DNA of 64,000 nucleotides from Macrococcoides bohemicum (GTDB taxonomy: Bacteria; Bacillota; Bacilli; Staphylococcales; Staphylococcaceae): assembly GCF_042658685.1 (NCBI RefSeq), contig NZ_JBHSQY010000001.1; one strand, written 5' to 3'. This document shows, in pieces, positions 62,172 to 64,000 of the stretch. The position numbers were made by a program, and so were the translations under genes. The notes beneath the pieces are model-generated. The model saw nothing but the letters and a program-made list of their open reading frames with translations. It was not told the origin of the DNA and ran no database searches. Every line of letters begins with the position of its first letter. The stretch's first letter is position 1.

Positions 62172-62498
62172 ATGAAATCATTATTAGAAATGCAGCAAGA
62201 AGTAGATGCATATATAAATCAATTTAAACCTGGCTATTTTTCACCAATGGAAAATATGGTGAGATTAACAGAAGAAGTCGGAGAATTGGCGCGAGAAATT
62301 AATCATGTATATGGTCCAAAACAAAAGAAACTAAGTGAAAAAGAAAAAGAGATTGGATTAGAACTTGCTGATAATCTTTTTGTGTTAATTTGTCTTGCTA
62401 ACTCAATGAATATTGATTTGACAGAAAGTTTTAATCAGACGATGGATAAATTTAATAATAGGGATAAAAATCGCTTTGAAAGGGTGGATAAGGAGTGA
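62172..62498 (+). CDS. MazG-like nucleotide pyrophosphohydrolase (YpjD-like)
   Basis: 108 residues from ATG 62172, after ggaggtaat; a longer frame from 62094 crosses the yitT-like gene start. EEVGELAREINH and ELADNLFVLICLAN carry the EExxE...ExxD metal-binding pattern of all-alpha NTP pyrophosphatases. Overlaps mgsA by 4 bp. Confidence 0.88.
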   Translation: MKSLLEMQQEVDAYINQFKPGYFSPMENMVRLTEEVGELAREINHVYGPKQKKLSEKEKEIGLELADNLFVLICLANSMNIDLTESFNQTMDKFNNRDKNRFERVDKE

Positions 62499-62863
62499 AG
62501 TTTGCTATTATCGCACATGATCAGAAAAAAGATGCGCTAGTTAAGTTTATTGAAGATCATATAGATGAATTTAGTAAACATGAGTTGTTTGCAACAGGCA
62601 CAACTGGTCTACGTGTAATTGAAAGAACGGGTTTAAATGTAACAAGGTTTAAATCAGGGCCACTCGGTGGTGACCAGGAAATTGGTGCATTAGTAGCTAA
62701 TAAAGCAATTGATGCAATCTTTTTCTTCCGTGATCCTTTGACTGCGCAACCTCATGAACCAGATGTCAGTGCATTATTACGATTGTCTGATGTTTATGAT
62801 GTACCGCTTGCTACAAATGAAGGTAGCGCTCTAGCAATTATTACGTATTTTGAGTCATTATAG
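62495..62863 (+). CDS. mgsA: Methylglyoxal synthase
   Basis: 122 residues. ATGTTG, SGPLGGDQEIGALV and FFRDPLTAQPHEPDVSALLRL contain the phosphate-binding loop and catalytic Asp. It converts dihydroxyacetone phosphate to methylglyoxal. GTG start overlapping the previous stop. The bshA gene follows 9 bp later; bacillithiol detoxifies methylglyoxal, so the pairing is functionally apt. Confidence 0.93.
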   Translation: MKFAIIAHDQKKDALVKFIEDHIDEFSKHELFATGTTGLRVIERTGLNVTRFKSGPLGGDQEIGALVANKAIDAIFFFRDPLTAQPHEPDVSALLRLSDVYDVPLATNEGSALAIITYFESL

Positions 62864-62872
62864 GAGGTCATT

Positions 62873-63994
62873 ATGAAGATAGGTATAACTTGTTACCCTA
62901 CAATGGGTGGTTCGGGAATTATTGCAACTGAACTGGGAATAAAGATGGCAGAGAGAGGCCATGACGTTCATTTTATTACTTCTAACACCCCATTTAGAAT
63001 ACAGTTTCAAATGCCGAATATTACCATACATCAGGTTGATGTTAATCAATATTCAGTATTTCAGTATCCACCTTATGATATTACGCTGGCGACTAAAATT
63101 GCGGAAGTTATCAATGTGTATGACCTTGATGTTTTACATATGCATTATGCAGTACCACATGCAATTTGTGGTATTCTTGCACGTCAGATTGCCAGAAAAG
63201 ATGTAGGTATTGTAACAACTTTACATGGTACAGATATTACGGTTCTTGGGTACGATTCAACATTAAAGGATGCCATAAAATTTGGTATCGAAGAAAGCGA
63301 TATTGTCACAAGTGTGAGTAATGCATTAACACAGGAAACATATGATATTATTGCGCCAGATAAGGAAATCAATACAGTGTACAACTTTATTAATGAAAAA
63401 GATTTTGAACCAATTGATAATAAAGCATTAAGAGCATGTTATGGTATCCCGGATGATTATAAAGTGTTGATCCATGTATCAAATTTTAGGAAAGTAAAAC
63501 GCATTCAGGATGTTATTAAAACGTTTAGTTTAGTAAGAGCAAAGTTAAAGTCTAAGCTCATTTTATTAGGAGATGGTCCAGAACTATCGAAAATGAGAAG
63601 CTATGCAAAGAAACTAGGTGTTCTTGATGATGTCATGTTTTTAGGCAAACAGGATAAGGTAGCGAGCTATTATCAAATGTCTGATTTATTCTTATTGATG
63701 AGTGAAAAAGAAAGTTTTGGACTTGTATTGCTTGAAGCGATGCATTCGGGTGTTGTGTGTATCGGAACCACTGCTGGCGGTATACAGGAAGTCATTAAAC
63801 ATACTGAAACAGGATTTATTGTGGATGTAGGTGATACAGTTCAAGCAAGTGAATATGCCATTGACCTACTTACGAATGATAAATTATATTCAAAATTTCA
63901 GAAAGCGATGAAAGTTGATATTAATGAAAGATTCCATTCTACAATTATTACAGATCAATACGAAGCAATCTACCAATCTTTAGTAAAAAATTAA
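62873..63994 (+). CDS. bshA: N-acetyl-alpha-D-glucosaminyl L-malate synthase BshA
   Basis: 373 residues; GT4 glycosyltransferase, first step of bacillithiol synthesis (UDP-GlcNAc plus malate). YPTMGGSGIIATELGIKMAERGH, LHGTDITVLG and the nucleotide-sugar motif EKESFGLVLLEAMHSGVVCIGT are present. Site taggaggtcatt. Complete within the window; the stop is 7 bases from the end. In Bacillus bshB1 lies between mgsA and bshA, but here it is absent. Confidence 0.95.
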   Translation: MKIGITCYPTMGGSGIIATELGIKMAERGHDVHFITSNTPFRIQFQMPNITIHQVDVNQYSVFQYPPYDITLATKIAEVINVYDLDVLHMHYAVPHAICGILARQIARKDVGIVTTLHGTDITVLGYDSTLKDAIKFGIEESDIVTSVSNALTQETYDIIAPDKEINTVYNFINEKDFEPIDNKALRACYGIPDDYKVLIHVSNFRKVKRIQDVIKTFSLVRAKLKSKLILLGDGPELSKMRSYAKKLGVLDDVMFLGKQDKVASYYQMSDLFLLMSEKESFGLVLLEAMHSGVVCIGTTAGGIQEVIKHTETGFIVDVGDTVQASEYAIDLLTNDKLYSKFQKAMKVDINERFHSTIITDQYEAIYQSLVKN

Positions 63995-64000
63995 TGTCAA

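Overview
The window is low-GC Firmicutes DNA, most likely the chromosome of a Macrococcus species (Staphylococcaceae). Gene content and order follow the Bacillus/Staphylococcus backbone: fer-ypbB-recQ-ebpS; cmk-rpsA-der-gpsA-yphE-yphF-hup-hepS-menG-hepT-ndk; aroC-aroB-aroA-ypiA-ypiB-ypiF-qcrABC-ypjA. The EbpS, YpdA and SrrAB sequences are staphylococcal in type. A complete qcrABC bc-complex operon, which Staphylococcus aureus lacks, favours Macrococcus. The species call is inference.

Positions 1-36148 are core chromosome. They hold gnd and zwf (oxidative pentose phosphate pathway), rnz, proC, an SDR/hydrolase/aldo-keto reductase group, a Nudix hydrolase, and fur behind a probable PerR box. 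Then come xerD, scpA-scpB-rluB, and the cytochrome c maturation and oxygen-sensing cluster resABC-srrAB. An FMN riboswitch precedes ribU. After it lie ferredoxin, ypbB-recQ, ebpS, a CBS-domain gene, ypdA, ansA, cmk, rpsA, der, gpsA, a lipoprotein gene, hup, the menaquinone genes hepS-menG-hepT, and ndk.

Positions 36149-51722 are a 15.6-kb integrated element sitting exactly in the 3' end of ndk. It is bounded by a 28-bp direct repeat with one mismatch (attL/attR). Just inside each end is a copy of a 21-bp direct repeat that looks like an integrase arm site. The element carries a tyrosine integrase, a CI/Stl-like repressor and divergent Cro with three operators, small early genes, a DnaD-like replication initiator with iteron-like repeats, a DnaC-like loader, and an ArpU/RinA-like late regulator. 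It has no recognisable terminase, portal, capsid, tail or lysis genes. Size and layout fit a phage satellite of the PICI/SaPI class, possibly cos-packaged, since a GC-rich cos-like patch lies at 49675-49727. Accessory cargo sits at both ends. On the left are a membrane-anchored coiled-coil GIY-YIG (T5orf172-like) protein, a small disordered protein, and a three-helix membrane protein with a near-perfect LexA box in its promoter. On the right is a HigB/HigA pair whose antitoxin is fused to an ImmA/IrrE-type metalloprotease domain. Between the late genes and the right cargo lies a striking array of 26 tandem 36-bp units of two interspersed subtypes.

Positions 51723-64000 return to core chromosome: the chorismate genes aroC-aroB-aroA, a TPR protein, ypiB, ypiF, qcrABC, a DUF1405 membrane protein, a YugP-type peptidase, a YitT-family protein, a MazG-like protein, mgsA, and bshA (first step of bacillithiol synthesis). 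YpdA (bacillithiol disulfide reductase) and BshA serve the same thiol system.
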